The notes beneath the pieces were generated by a model. It was not told the DNA's origin and ran no database searches. It saw nothing but the letters and a program-made list of their open reading frames with translations. DNA of 64,000 nt, from the NCBI GenBank assembly GCA_036971615.1, contig JAYKKR010000002.1:3410001-3474000 (forward strand), read 5' to 3'. This stretch comes from Amyloporia xantha. Lineage: Eukaryota; Basidiomycota; Agaricomycetes; Polyporales; Adustoporiaceae. Both the position numbers and the translations under genes were made by a program. Of the stretch, positions 29,425-43,830 are shown one piece after another. The stretch's first letter is position 1. The number at the start of each line of letters is the position of its first letter.

Positions 29425-32400
29425 TCAATTAACTGAAACTTCATGCCCCATATCAACCACGAACGTACTTCGACCCCCTCGCGGAAGTACTAATACCTTC
29501 TCCGCACCGTGCATTTGATATGTCTCGCAACTGGGCATAAAGGCAGACACCATTCGGGTTTCACCAGTAAGTGGTAATGCGGTAATTCCGATTTTTGGCA
29601 GAGAAAGCTCTCCGTGGTGCAGCGCAATCAATGTTATCGGAACGGTGAAGGTTGTACCGTCCTGTGAAAAATGGAATTTAGGTGAGAGTCATCATTACTG
29701 TCTATCCTACGTACCTTCGCTTCAAAATCTCCCCTCTTACAGCCACTGACAAGCCAATCTCCAGTCATATCCTCAACGTCATACCGTAATGGGCAGCTTT
29801 GAGTGTTCGTATCTTCTATTGGCGCCCAGTGGAAGGAAGTGGTGACAATGACTGAAGCAGAAATCGGTTGGCCAGCGAACAAAGGGACAGATCCATGGGT
29901 CGACGATCCTGCCGAGGATGGACTAGCGAGAACATGCAAACGAGCCGCGGCTAGGATCTGTGCATGTGGCGAGGGCGAGGAGATTAGCATCTCATGCGCT
30001 GCCCGTATGATATCATCTCACATGCATCCGTGGTACATCAACTGGGATGACAATCTCACGCCATCCACCAGATACGAGATTTCCTGTCTTCTCCCTGCCC
30101 AAAATCTACAGGACTGGTGGTAATCAGTCTCCCAACTCAAAACGCGGAAAACACAAACCTCTTTTAGATGACGCAGACCTATAGCAACGTCCCCCGTTTG
30201 GTCCGGGATGTCCGGAACTATTAGTTCCCCGGTGACTCCGTACAACTCGATCCAGTCCGCGTCATTTGACAACGCCTCGACCATCTTGTCAATGAGCAAT
30301 TCCCGTTGTGGTCGGAGATGCGGCGACTCAGCAACGACCATCTCCATTGCAATGTCAATGAGAGATTCAACCTCTGCGTACATTGGCCTGTGTCAACACT
30401 AAGGAAACGAATACATATCGTACCTTCGCGTAGCATGCGATAAGTGATCTTCAACTTCAACGGCTCAGTAGCTGATAGTGATGTGAAACACTGTCGCCTC
30501 GACGGTTTTGCATAATCTTACCTTGTCCACGTGCAGAATCCAGCTGGAAAATAAACTTGCCCGACTGAGACGGTGTGATAGTCTTTCGAATCATATTCAG
30601 TATGACTACGATATACTTAGTATTCTACGACTTACGACAATAGTCGGTCTCTGTGGCTGGCAGGTCGTTACCTTGACACTAGCTTCATCTTGCCTCGATG
30701 TCTCGAGCTGGGCTGATTGTACCCGAACGTGCTGATGCGATGTCGTCGACAACGTAAATCGGGTGAACAATCTGTTGGGCAATCATGAGCATGATGCAGG
30801 AATAAGACGAAAAGCCCCCCTGCACCTAGTTCCGCGAAAGAAATCTTCGACATTAACGGACATCGGAAGCGATGTCGCGACGAACCGCGCGAAATTCAGT
30901 TTTCGGGTGACCTCTGGCTGACCAGCAACAACGTATTCGAGGGCAACATTGATTCTCTGATGGGACATGGGCCTGTGAATTATAGATCGTCTGGATAATA
31001 CCGCTTACTAGAGTGTGGTAGGAAGAGGCATCTGAATGAGGCAGCGATACGATAACAGTCTTCTCTTTCGGTATGTCGAACAAAGTGATCGCGTCCTCAG
31101 TAACGGAAAACTTGGCAGACACTGTGAACGATGAGTTACTGCAAGACCCAAGAATAACTCTTTCCGCACTTTCGTCCTCGAGTTTGGCCTCCAGAAACTT
31201 GAACTGGATACCAGATGGCGTGGAAAGTTTAATCGTGGCATATGAGACGTCGTTCCTGCCACTTTGCAAGGTTACCATGACTTTCGCAGGAACACCTACT
31301 TCAACTGAGACGGCGTTCACATAAGTCCAGAGGCTGAAAGCATATCGAATGAAACGCCTGCGTACTGCATGGGGGTGGGCGAATGCGAACGTCCAGAGCC
31401 CGAATGTCCTTCGGCACTCGAACTAGGCTTGGAATTTCCTTTAGTTTTGCGCCTTTAGTTATGGCCAAAAGCCTAGAATCCTTCCATTCAAAAACGAGCC
31501 TGGACAACCTGATCCGACTAGTTTGCAGCGCAAAAATCCCCGCTGTCGAAGACTAGCAACAAGGAGTGAGATAAATGGTATATGATCATTAGGCATTAGG
31601 CATGTGCTCACTGGACAGAATAATGTGAGTTTGTTAGTTCCTGGCACCAGCCTCGGTGCTTTCTCTGAGAACGTCAGCTGAGTCCCCTCGAAACCAACAA
31701 GGACGGCAAACACTTCATCGATTGCTATATCCTGTGTGGGGATCAACAAAGAGAACAATGTTGAGGACTACGCTACTTACGCACGGTAGACGATTGCGCA
31801 CAATCACATCGAGCAACGCGCCATCCTGAGAGTCGGTCAGGCGAACGTTGTTGTCTGCAACATATACAGACAACGCGGGATGATCAGGATGAAGGAAGTC
31901 TTAAGGGCCGATTTAGTAAAATTGGATTCGGAATTGGAATGCTGTGATCAAATACCTGACTGCAGCGCCTCTACTGCATTTCGTAGAGTAGCCACCAATT
32001 TGGCAACATACGATATATGATCATTCACCTCCATGAGAAGTTCTTGTCCCATGTCCTCTACATAGCTTTTCAAGAAGTCGAGGACGATGTGTAACCACTC
32101 TTCATCTTTCGTCTTCTCAGCAGATGCATGAATCGTCAAAGCCTGCATTCGCATGAAGGATTCGAGTGAAGTCCAGCCATGTGGGGCATAATGCGCCGGT
32201 AGACTTTTGTAGGTCTCAAAAGCGTTGGGAAGACGGCCTCGGATACTACGAGAAAATATCAGCTCGCGATCGAGCACCCTGACGAGCGACCTACAGATCT
32301 AGTGCTGCCAGGTTACCGTGGAGTTTTAAAGCGAACTTTCGACGACCGGCCGTTGCGTACAACTCGATTGCACGATTTATAACATTAACATAAAGGTCAT

Positions 32401-34002
32401 AAAATGCCTCTTTGTTTTCGAGCGCGGTGACCAAATCTGCTTGTGAGAGCTTTTGTGAAGAGCGTTCACGTTGCGGTTGGTCAGACGAAGGATTGGGTAT
32501 AGGAAGAGCGATCGAAAAGGGCGGACGTGACGGCAGATGACCCGCCCTGATGCCGATAATGTCAAGCTGTCAAGGGAGTTCAGCGACCAGATTTGACATA
32601 GCACACAACATGATCTCACTTGCTGCTGAGCTAACTCCAACAGTTCACCCTTGACAGCATTGAATCTGGCCGCAACAGGTTTGCTGAGTTCTATATTACT
32701 CGCCCAAGTGTCGCAGGATTCGACGACACTGAGCGCTGATGAGTAAGTCCAGGATTCTACGAAAAAGTGTGGGAGAGTGTCCTGTGTTCCCGTTGGACAG
32801 CCATATGAAAATAACTCAAACCACCACTCACCTCGAGCTCCCGAAGTCGTCTGCCAAAGCCACCGAGAAACGCCACGGCCTTCCTACATATCTCGACAAC
32901 TTTTCCCAGTTTGCTCAACAGGGCGCACTGCCTGGCCAACAAGTATATCCGGAAGTCAAAAATAGATATTGAATTATCCAAGATGAGATTGCGGTAGGGC
33001 TTCTTGGTTATGGAAAGTAACGGGGCCGAATCGTCCTGAGCCTCTGGAGATATGAGAGCACCGAACCATGACAGATTCTTTTCTCGCAGAACTCTAAAAA
33101 ATGAAGACTCCAACTCATTATACTGTTGCAGGGCGTCCTCGTAAAGGTTCATCCCCTCCAGAGCTGTGGCAAGACTTTCCTGATGGAGTCATCAGCCTCG
33201 TTGGCAAGAGTCAAAGCGGATGTCAGATATCACTCACCTTCAGTATGAAAAAGGTACAGAAATTCCAGCCGGGCATGTGTCGCTGCCCTTCAGAACGTTT
33301 TACCTCTTCCTCCCGCTGGCAGAAGGCAACATCGAAGGCCGAGAGGATGCCTTCCTTCAGTTTGTTTATCAAATCTGCCCACGCTGCAGGATTCTCATAG
33401 TCGGTAGAGTAGACTAATTGCACACATCTAAGAACAAATCAGTACGCAGATCTGGAAATTAAACGATAGATAAACCTGTCTTTCTTGTCAACATTGAAGT
33501 CTGCCTTGATCTTGTCGAGGACAGAGGCTTTCACCTGGAATATCCTACCCTGCGTAGACTTCCCGTCTGGCCGCACGATATGAACTATCAACCATTCTTG
33601 ATTCTTGCGTTGACTGACAGATGTATGCCAATCCTTGATCTGCTTTTTGACTGTGTTCTTGTATGTATCGTTATCCTTAGCGTCTCCTGTGAGTGCGAGA
33701 CTGACTGTAAAGCGCGCTGCATTCACCTCGCATATTACCAGGTATATGTTGAGCAACGGTTTATCCAAGAGCTGTGATATCTGCGACGTATGCTCATCTC
33801 GCAAGCTTTCCAGTGGCACAAGATTTACGTCCAGCTCCTGAATAGTTTGAATGGTTGACCTGAATGCCGATTTCCAATGGAGATTACGGAGAGGAAATTG
33901 GCAGAGGAGCGCGGCATATGCTTGTTTCCAATGGTCGGTAGACAAGAATACTGGGGAAGATGCATATGTCACTACCACTCGCTGGCCGTGTATTACGCTC
34001 AT
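29425..34002 (-). CDS. TRS130: TRAPPII complex subunit Trs130 (TRAPPC10)
   Basis: Eighteen exons on the minus strand: 34002..33476, 33427..33238, 33179..32832, 32781..32620, 32566..32295, 32245..31956, 31899..31781, 31731..31612, 31552..31366, 31304..31009, 30956..30826, 30771..30672, 30582..30522, 30471..30424, 30373..30159, 30105..30022, 29957..29715 and 29661..29425. All join in phase to 1,209 aa. The N-terminal hallmark VFLSTDHWKQAYAALL ... FPLRNLHWKSA and the central GRLPNAFETYKSLPAHYAPHGW are typical. Later beta-sandwich regions carry SATEPLKLKITYRMLRE, REIVIPVDVP and a C-terminus CETYQMHGAEKVLVLPRGG. Trs130 is one of the large TRAPPII-specific subunits, acting with the Rab GTPases Ypt31/32 in late-Golgi and endosomal traffic. 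Splice sites in the middle third (exons 9-12) have alternatives; I chose those that keep phase and family similarity. Confidence 0.9.
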
Positions 34003-34490
34003 ATTGGCTTCAAAGACCGGTCAACAAGACGATCGTCCGTTGCAGAATCGTGCAGCTGCACAGCTGAGAAGGCCTTGTATTATCTTCTGTGGTCACCTCG
34101 GGAACACGATTTGATGAAAAAAGTCGTCGGCCAAAGATCACTATTTTGAGCTGCCCTGAAACAGCCTTAGCTAGCTTTCATGTAGCAATAGTAGATGGCA
34201 ATACGCAGTTCGTCGATATGGATTATGGAGTGCTCAGTGAACCCAGTGCAGCAGCATAAGCGCTCAATATTCGGTAGTCAGAGCGTGGATGTCACGGCGT
34301 CATCCGTCCGATCCCACCAGAGTCCAGACCGCGAACATGATGGCACGACACACTCATTTGGTCAGCGGAATCTTCGAGCTTTCCTCCAAATTCTCTGTCG
34401 GTTGAACAGACTTTGCCAACGTCGATTCTAGTAGGTAGCGTTACTCACATTCACCGGTCGCTCATGCTAATTCCACGCAGAAGATCATTC
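34003..34490. other. Divergent intergenic region TRS130 / AIG1-like
   Basis: 488 bp between two outward-facing starts, presumably holding both promoters. I saw no recognisable regulatory motif and no coding exon. Confidence 0.5.
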
Positions 34491-35424
34491 ATGGCATTAA
34501 GTATCAGAGCGGGATTGTTGCATTCCGTCGCAGCGGCCGTCATGACATACGGTTACATGCATCTGCGCGAGCTGCCGTTCGATCTCTTCATTCAAACTCA
34601 AAAAGGAGGGCACAGTCAATATTTGACGATCATCGGGTTGGTGATCATGACTTAGTATCATTGCATGTTTATCGACAAAATATTGATGGTCTAGTCTATG
34701 GATGGCTGTTCTCTGCATGGTGTCAGGACTTGCAGGGGACTTGTTTCCAGGTGTCACATGTTAGTATTTCCCCTCAGTCCCTATCGTGCAAGAACATTAA
34801 ACGTATTGATGACATCTGCGTGTAGTTTTCAAAGCGGTCAAGAAGGTGACACTGATGATAGCATTACCAGTATGTTTCTTCAGTTTTCTGTCATTTTGTG
34901 CTGATATAATATATGTTTTCATTGCAGATCGCTGTGGTTGTAACCTCGGTCTACTGGAATCTCTATCTGTTTGCTCCAGAAATGATCCTTAAACCTATGC
35001 CAGATGATATGTTGCCGCAACCAGATGAAACAGTACCCTCGTCGGCCGGACCGCCGGCCTTGCAGCGTATTCCACTCAGGATTGACCTATCCTTGCATGC
35101 TGCTCCAGCCATTTCTCTACTCCTCGACTTCTTCCTGATTGAGGGAAAGTATCCACGTTCCCAGGCCGTCTATGGTGGAATTGTTGCATGTGCCATAGCC
35201 TGTGTAGTGTATGGATCGTGGGTGGAACATTTGGCCAAGTTCAACGGTGCATGTAAGTTGACACCGTCAACCTGGAACTCACTTGTCTCTAATCCTCGGT
35301 TTGTTGTCAGTCCCATACCCTTTCCTCACAGATAATCCCTTCCCTATTCGTGTTGCCATCTACGTTGTCTTGAGCTCTTTTGCTTTGGTCACCTTCTGGA
35401 TCATGAATGCTCTGCATCCATAGT
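34491..35424 (+). CDS. AIG1/FAR-17a family multi-pass membrane protein (putative lipid hydrolase)
   Basis: Exons 34491..34636, 34695..34750, 34826..34869, 34928..35252 and 35311..35424, in phase, about 227 aa. Hydrophobic segments recur at regular spacing (for example SVAAAVMTYGYMHL, LWMAVLCMVSGLAGDLF, IAVVVTSVYWNLYLFAPEM, GGIVACAIACVVYGSWV, VAIYVVLSSFALVTFWIM), fitting five or six membrane helices. The conserved segment LSLHAAPAISLLLDFF supplies the His expected of the family. Human AIG1 and ADTRP are threonine hydrolases of fatty-acid esters of hydroxy fatty acids, using a Thr and this His; whether the fungal protein has that substrate is inference. The 5' exons are short and their borders rest on phase and family pattern. 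It runs in the same direction as ARG4, 322 bp downstream. Confidence 0.83.
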
Positions 35425-35746
35425 CTCAGGCGTCCTCAGTTTAGATAATCCCATGCTCGTGCATGTCTCTGATATAATCGTTCGTCCGCTGCATTTACAA
35501 TAATGTAGACTAGAAATTCAATTTTCGTGAAGCTTGAATATTGAATGTGAACGTTTCCTCACTCTTCCCTGACCATGTGATATCGGGCATACGTGAGACC
35601 TGTCAAAAAGCGAGTCACGATCGAGAGGCGGTAATCGCGCGTCGCGCTGAGCATTTGTGAATCAAAAAAGGTCGACCTAATCGACCCTTTGGGACTGGAT
35701 TATCTGCATCTTTTCGTCTTTTTCCACTGCGATCTCCAACACAAGT
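35425..35746. other. Intergenic region AIG1-like / ARG4
   Basis: 322 bp with no coding exon seen. It includes a perfect inverted pair GGTCGACCTAATCGACC near 35,669-35,685, a candidate protein-binding site only by symmetry. Confidence 0.4.
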
Positions 35747-37509
<1,763 letters not shown>

Positions 37510-37987
37510 AATAGTACCCGGGTCCTGTGGCTGTCAAGTAATAGTAATTACCTGAATATTGTAAATCGAACAATAGTGGATGAGCACTCTACGCAGCTCT
37601 CGCTTTGTTTCGGCTTTCTCGATTTTGTACTCTGATACAGCAGTCTACCGAGTAAGTACCTGTTTTACCTTGGTTTTACCCATGCATCGTCTTAAGCCGG
37701 CTGTTTATTACGCTGCGGAGTACTTGTTGAGCGTTTGTTGGGCGCTAGTGGTAACTGCATTGGTTCACCCAAACCGCATCACGAACCTAAATAGCCACTG
37801 CACTGCCTACCGCTGCGCGAAGAGCACCCACCCTCGCCGCTCCTTCCTCAGCCCGTTCACAGGACTCATCACTAGCACATTTATTTTGACACGAGCAGCA
37901 TTGACTGTTGCTCGCACTTCATCTACTTCCCTTCACACCACCGACGACTTCCAGTAATACCTTCTATCCTAATCACTGTTGTCAAGC
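37510..37987. other. Intergenic region ARG4 / syntaxin
   Basis: 478 bp, no coding exon seen. The last 200 bp before the syntaxin ATG are rich in C and T, as is common in basidiomycete promoters. Confidence 0.5.
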
Positions 37988-39438
37988 ATGGCCAGGGACC
38001 GACTTGCAGCGTTGAGGGTGAGGAGAGTTTCTCAGTGACGCAATGTGTCTCGCGTGCTTACCCATGGCTATCCCAGGCGCAACAGGGGGGAGGAGCGTAC
38101 AATACCAACACGTACGCTTGGCTGTCAGATTATACCTAACGATGCAGTTCTCAAGTGCTGGTACCGTCCAGCGATTCTTACCCTATGCAGTCCCAGAGGA
38201 CGAACCCATATGCTCAGCAAGATAGGAGTGATGACAGCTTCGACTCAACCACCAAAGACAGCACTACCGTCCTGGCGGCTCCCGCGATGGACAGCATGTC
38301 GGCGTTCTACAGCGAGGTTTGTCATTGCAGTGTTTCTTGCTCGTAATTCGATGGACAATTTGCTTGCAGATTTCCTCCATTCAAGATGACCTGCGAACAT
38401 TCAATGACAATGTCGCCCGCATTTCCGACCTTCACTCGCGCTCCCTAGACAACACGGATGATGCAGCCGTCCAGCGGGTTGCTCAACAACTCGATGAACT
38501 TATTGCTGATACCAGTGCGCTCAGTAACATGCTGAAACGAAGAGTCAAGGCGCTGGAGAAACAACCTGGCTCTGGCAGGGACGGACAAATTCGTAAACAG
38601 CAGGTAAGCACCACCCGCGTGCTGGACGGGTTCGTCCAAGGTGGAAGACCACATTGCGCTAAACTACGATTTCGCATAGACTGGACTCGTAAAGCAGAAG
38701 TTCGTGGAGGCAATCCAGAACTATCAGAGCGTGGAGCAGCAGTACCGGACAAAGTACAAACAACGCTTGGAACGCCAATTCAAGATTGGTATGTTTGTTC
38801 TTATAATGAATATGGTAATTTTAATTGACGGCGCACACGTTCAGTAAAACCTGATGCGACACCAGAAGAAGTGAAAGCAGTTGTTAACGATGATCAAGGT
38901 GGTCAAATATTCAGTCAGGCTGTGAGTTTGGCAGAACGTACGTTCAGCCCAGAGCCAAACTGACTTTTTCCTAGCTCATGAACTCGAACCGATATGGTGA
39001 GGCTCGGTCCGCGTATCGTGAAGTTCAGGAACGGCATGAGGACATCAAGCGCATTGAGAAGACATTGACTGAACTTGCTCAACTTTTCAATGACGTAAGC
39101 CTTCTCGTGTACATCCTTAGCGGTCCGTAAGGTCTCAACTTCGCTCCGTTTAGATGAGTGTCCTAGTAGAGCAACAGGACGAGCAAATCAATGTTATTGA
39201 GGCAACCGGGGCTATCGTCGAGAAGGATACTGAAGCGGGGTGAGTTCACGCAGAGTTGATCTTCCACTAATGCGGCACTGATTCAAATGATTGTCATGTC
39301 AGCCTGGGATACACTGAGAAGGCTGTTGACTCGGCACGAGCAGCACGAAAGAAGAGATGGATTTGTTTCGCTCTCTTGATCATTATACTCGCCATTATCG
39401 CCATCATCATTGCGGTGACAGTGACTCACAACAAGTGA
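37988..39438 (+). CDS. SSO1: Plasma-membrane syntaxin (Sso1-type t-SNARE)
   Basis: Nine exons: 37988..38017, 38077..38096, 38148..38316, 38370..38603, 38680..38788, 38845..38921, 38975..39094, 39154..39239 and 39303..39438, in phase, 326 aa. Layout: a short Gln/Ser-rich N-terminus, the three-helix Habc domain (about residues 70-210; ISSIQDDLRTFNDNVARI ... ELIADTSALSNMLKRRVKAL), then the SNARE motif (about residues 215-290; RHEDIKRIEKTLTELAQLF ... VEQQDEQINVIEATGAIVEK). After that come the basic linker RAARKKRW and a C-terminal transmembrane helix ending in THNK. The Q-SNARE zero-layer Gln lies in the VEQQDEQ stretch. It should form the target SNARE for exocytic vesicles with Sec9 and Snc proteins. 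The 20-nt second exon was chosen because it gives a 51-nt intron with a CTAAC branch point. Confidence 0.93.
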
Positions 39439-40853
39439 GCGGTGGAGTTCATTGTAACATTTACTTCTTGCATTATGCTCGTGGACTGGACAATCTCTTC
39501 GGTACGGTTCGCTTTATCTTTCATTTCGGTCTACGGTACGCAGACATTACGGTACGCTATAAAATACGCCACATTGATCGTCGTAGTCGAGGATGCCTGT
39601 CTGCTAGTCACTATGCACGTAATCTCTCTCCTGCCTGCGGCTGGTAAATCTCGTTGCGTCAGGCGCAGCGTTCTTGTACATTACTCGTTGCCTGTCGCCT
39701 GTGAGAATTAGCGATACCCTTACCCTGCGCTTCTACTTCTAACGGCACGGAGGACTGCGCGTGTCAGAATCGTGTGCTAGACGTGGTCTGGAGGTAAGAG
39801 TAACCTGTAGCGTGATTGTCGCCCTGTAACAGGAAGGACAGCCACGCGGAGGCCGTGCTCAAACCTTGCGCCCCGGGGCTCAAAGGAGCGGTATGTTGAG
39901 CAGGTGTCATGGCGGACAGGTGCTGGACAAGCTGATAGGTAGCCTGACCATGGGGTCGATTCGGCGCCAAACTAAGAGCGCAAAGCTCGGTTTCGTGAGA
40001 GCATCGCAGACCGGTCACACAACACAAGCTAAGCCAGCCTAGAGAAGTGAGCGCGGAATAGGTGACCTCGGGCTCTCACGCTGCAATTGAAGCTGCGAAC
40101 AACTGGTCACGGAAGGATAACATATGTTGTTAATTATCACCGGAAGTGTCAAGCTCGGGACATCTCTCACCTAGCGTCACGACCGGTATTACAAAAGGAG
40201 CACAAGCGTACACAGGCGCGAGACATGGACAAGACGATCCTGGCGTTCTTCCTTGTCCGCCGGCGCTGGTTGGTGTTGCAACAACAAAAGCGGAATACAG
40301 GCGGAAAGATCTGGGCGACGCGGAGCGGATAAGGAAGCGATGCAAGTCGGCCGATTGTCCATGCGGCGGCGGTTGGTATCGCAAGCGGCCCTGAAATAGA
40401 CAAACCAGACAGATAGTTTTCTTGTATACAGCACTAGAGCAGCTGAGCGGGGAGTATATGAAAGAAATTTTCGGTCGGGAGAGATCTAGTGCGGTGTCTT
40501 GAGAACGATAGGAGGTCGAGGCCTTTGCGAGGCCACTGGGTCGGCTCGGAGGGAGTGAGCGGCAACCAGGAAGCCGATCGGGTGGGGATCTTAGTCACAT
40601 CGCCACCACGTGCAATCTGAGATCCTTGTCCTTCAGTAGCTGACGCGTCCCCTCGCAGCCAAAGATATAAACCTCGCCTCCGCCTCCCTCTCACCTATCA
40701 ACCGCTCTCTTCTCTCTCGCCGCCCTCCGCCCCCCTTTCTCGCATTGTGAGTCCTCTTGCTCCCTCCGAATCTGCCATTTGGTCTTCGGAGCTGACACAG
40801 TTCAGTGCCCCACAACCCCGCACACTTTACGTACTACATAACCTCCATCCAGC
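39439..40853. other. Intergenic region syntaxin / AN1 protein
   Basis: 1.4 kb in which no frame shows family similarity or a consistent splice pattern. A pyrimidine-rich stretch at about 40,668-40,740 (repeated CCTC and CTCT) and a GTGAGT...CACAG pair at about 40,747-40,800 suggest the promoter and a small 5' UTR intron of the AN1 gene. Confidence 0.5.
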
Positions 40854-41157
40854 ATGCCCGCCAAGAAGCGCTGCCAACTCCAGGCCGAGCCCCGATGCAA
40901 CTCGGCGGTACTGCGTCTTGTAGGCCAATGCCCACATTGTCGAGCAGAGTTTTGCGGTGCAGTGCGTATTTCGTTCTTACCCAGTCATGCTCGGCGCTAA
41001 CTTCAACACCCTCACCTCTGTCTCCTTTCAATAGCATCGCATGCCCGAACACCATAGTTGCCAGAATCTCGAGAGCTGTCGACAGCAGGCCTTTGAGAAG
41101 AACAAGGCCAAGCTGGAGAGCGAACGGACAGTGGCCTCGAAGATGGCAATGGCATGA
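40854..41157 (+). CDS. AN1-type zinc-finger protein, small
   Basis: Two exons, 40854..40961 and 41035..41157, join in phase to a 76-aa protein. It is little more than one AN1 finger: CQLQAEPRCNSAVLRLVGQC followed by PHCRAEFCGAHRMPEHHSC, giving the Cys/His spacing that binds two zinc ions. A short charged helix follows (QAFEKNKAKLESERTVASKM). AN1 domains occur in ubiquitin- and proteasome-linked stress proteins such as Cuz1/ZFAND. This one lacks the A20 finger and the ubiquitin-like domain, so its role is open. The start ATG follows CAGC and is the first after the pyrimidine-rich promoter. Confidence 0.88.
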
Positions 41158-43830
41158 CCTGCCCGGTCACACTGCCCGCCCTTTACTACCTTCCCTATCC
41201 CCCCTGATTCTGGCTCCTGCCTATCTATTCACGTCGTATCTCTGGGAGCAGGCCAGACCTTTACCATCCCCCGCTGTCATCTCTACACCATTCATCTCTT
41301 CCGCTATTCATGACCTTACACGGACGCATTGCATGTAATATTCTACACAGTACAGTAACTCGCTATTCCCCTCCTGTGACATCCCATATTTCATTTAGCA
41401 TCAACATGGCCATCGCATTCAGTGTGTCTTGTCGATCGTTGCCTCCGGTCTCATATCTTCATACTCGGTATACAACATGTCATTGTGGGTCCCGCCTCTA
41501 CGTGTGATGCCTACGTTGAATTTAAAATGTGCCGCGCTGCGTGTTATGAATGTGAAGCGATGTAAGGAGAAACTTTATGAGCTGTCATACTGGCCAGCCA
41601 TTCAAGCTGTGGGGATATTTTCCGCGAGCGAAATGCTTGCAACAGCAGCATATGCGAGCCTAGCAGTGCGACACCAGCCATCTAGGGATTCCGTCAGTGT
41701 ATGCTGGCGAGTTCACAGGACCCAAATCATCGTGTAAGGATTGGTCAAGGGCAACGAAGTACCTGAGAAGAAAGTACCAGGAATTTCAGGCAGCTTCATC
41801 ATCAGATAAGGGGAACGATGCTTTAGCCAACGAAACGGCCATTTTCAGGCGGAAGATCAGAAAACGTGTTTGAGGCTTTGAGGTCAATGTTCGCCGGAAG
41901 ATGAGGAGTCAGAGCTCGAGGGGAATATTAGCCGAGATGGCCGCGCTAAGTTGAGGAACGATCCGATTGATTGCCACTGGCACCTGAAGGGCAGGTTACG
42001 AGCTGTTACGAGATACGCTTGCAGAGTCGGCGTACCTACGTTATGAGTTTTCCACATCGTACTGATGACTCCCTTGACGGAGCTCTCAGTGAAGCCGGTC
42101 ACTAAAACGGGAGCATGAATGGTACCTGAGGACGCCACAATCAGCTATGTATTAACCCTAAGCGCACTGTATACGACCCAGCTTGGATATTGGCACGCCA
42201 GTACAGCATGTTTTCCCTCCGGCTGCGACCCACATCCGTTGCGTCGGACTCATTTTCCTCGCACGGTATCGATCTTCCTGCAGCTTTTGGTAAGGGAATT
42301 GCCAGTTGCAGACACGATGCTGAGAATAGATAAGCGGCGGTCGGAGTCTTCATGATGAGAGACGAATAAGGATAAAGCGTACCTCTGGGACGCGTTAGCA
42401 GCTGGATGGCGCCCAAGGTGTTAGTGAATAAGGACACTGAACATCGTTCCGGAGACATGACCCTCGACCCAATGTCATGATAGCTATGATCGCTAAATTG
42501 GAGGAGGCCATCTATGACGCGCACCTATAGAGTACAACATGAACGTTTCGGTAGTCTGCGCGGTTGTGAGATCATCAATGGCACTGTTCGGTGCACTTAT
42601 GTGGCGACAGAGGCGAGGCTATCGGCTGAGATTCTTCGTCCCTGTCACTCTATGACGAAGGGCAAGGATAGAAGAGGTTTGTATCTGTTCGGTTTGGCTG
42701 TAGGATTCGAGATCGCATTCCCTTGCGCCCCCACTCCTCCAACGACTCTGTACGATCCGTTTGGACTGGAGGGCAGATTGGCTTGCAAGTCTGAATTACC
42801 TTTAGAGCACTCTAGACTTCTAGACATGATAGCTGGAAGCAGAGCATCATAGGCCTTTAACAAGACTGGGACCAAAAATTCTGTCATATATGCACGACAA
42901 AAATGATTGGGCAGTACTGTATGAACGAAGGTCGAATCTTCGGAGAGCGTGTCTAGATTGAGGAGTAATCAAGGGTATCGATGTAGCGACGCGTTTTTCA
43001 AAGAATTGGGTGATACGCGGCTCAGTCACCCCGACTCGAAGTGATGAAGGTGGTCGGCCCCTAGTCATGCTGAGCAGAATGATAACGTTGTCCGACGGCG
43101 GGCGAGATGGACTCTGTCTCTCAATCGACCGTCGTTCGACTCTCGAGCGTCATGCCGCACCCGAAGATCTCACGATAGCGGGGTTCTTGAATGCCAACGT
43201 AAGAGTTCACTGAAGCGAAGTGTCAGAGCTCACCTCATCGCCGTGTTCGACGTGGATATCTCGTCGTCGGGGATGTCTTCCTTGACACACCAGCACTGGG
43301 ACTTCGTCCCGACATGGTCACTGGCCATCGTCATGCACATGGTACCTCCACGAAGCGGAGGTTGGCGGCGCGGCCATTGTGCGGGTGACGAGCGCGAAGA
43401 GCCGTCTAGCCCCGTCTCCCGTCGTTTAGGCTGTCCCATGATGGCCGCACAGCGTAAGGCAGGAGGAGTCACGACCAGTTTTATCGTGCAATCGCATTCT
43501 GGGCTGATCGGGGCCTGATCGTTGCGACCTGTTCATAGAGTTGAACGCCGCCATATAAGCTTCCAGCGCAGACCCCCATCCATCTTCGCCCCTCACATCC
43601 ACCTCGAGGCTCGCAGTGTGTAAAGGGTGAGTTGCTGGAAGTCTCCATTGCGGAGGTCCCGCCGTGCCGGGCACTAATCATCCTGTAGAATCACGTGTCC
43701 GTTGCACCATCAGAACTACCCCGCATCTTGTCGAGAGAGGACCGAAAAGGTGAGTGCACTAGCCTCATCAATAGGCAGAGGAGGCACTTTTCACCCGGTC
43801 TTGACTCTCTAACTAACCCCAACGTTCACC
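41158..43830. other. 2.7-kb region without a recognised gene
   Basis: Frames up to about 127 codons exist on both strands (for example minus 42524..42141 and plus 42514..42852) but none shows a known motif or a convincing set of phase-consistent exons. Base composition resembles the neighbouring genes. It may hold UTRs, a non-coding RNA or a decayed gene; I cannot tell. Confidence 0.5.

Noticed and set aside
42141..42852. Two opposing frames of 112-127 codons in the 41-44 kb gap
   Set aside because: No motif, no neighbouring phase-compatible exons and no support for either strand.
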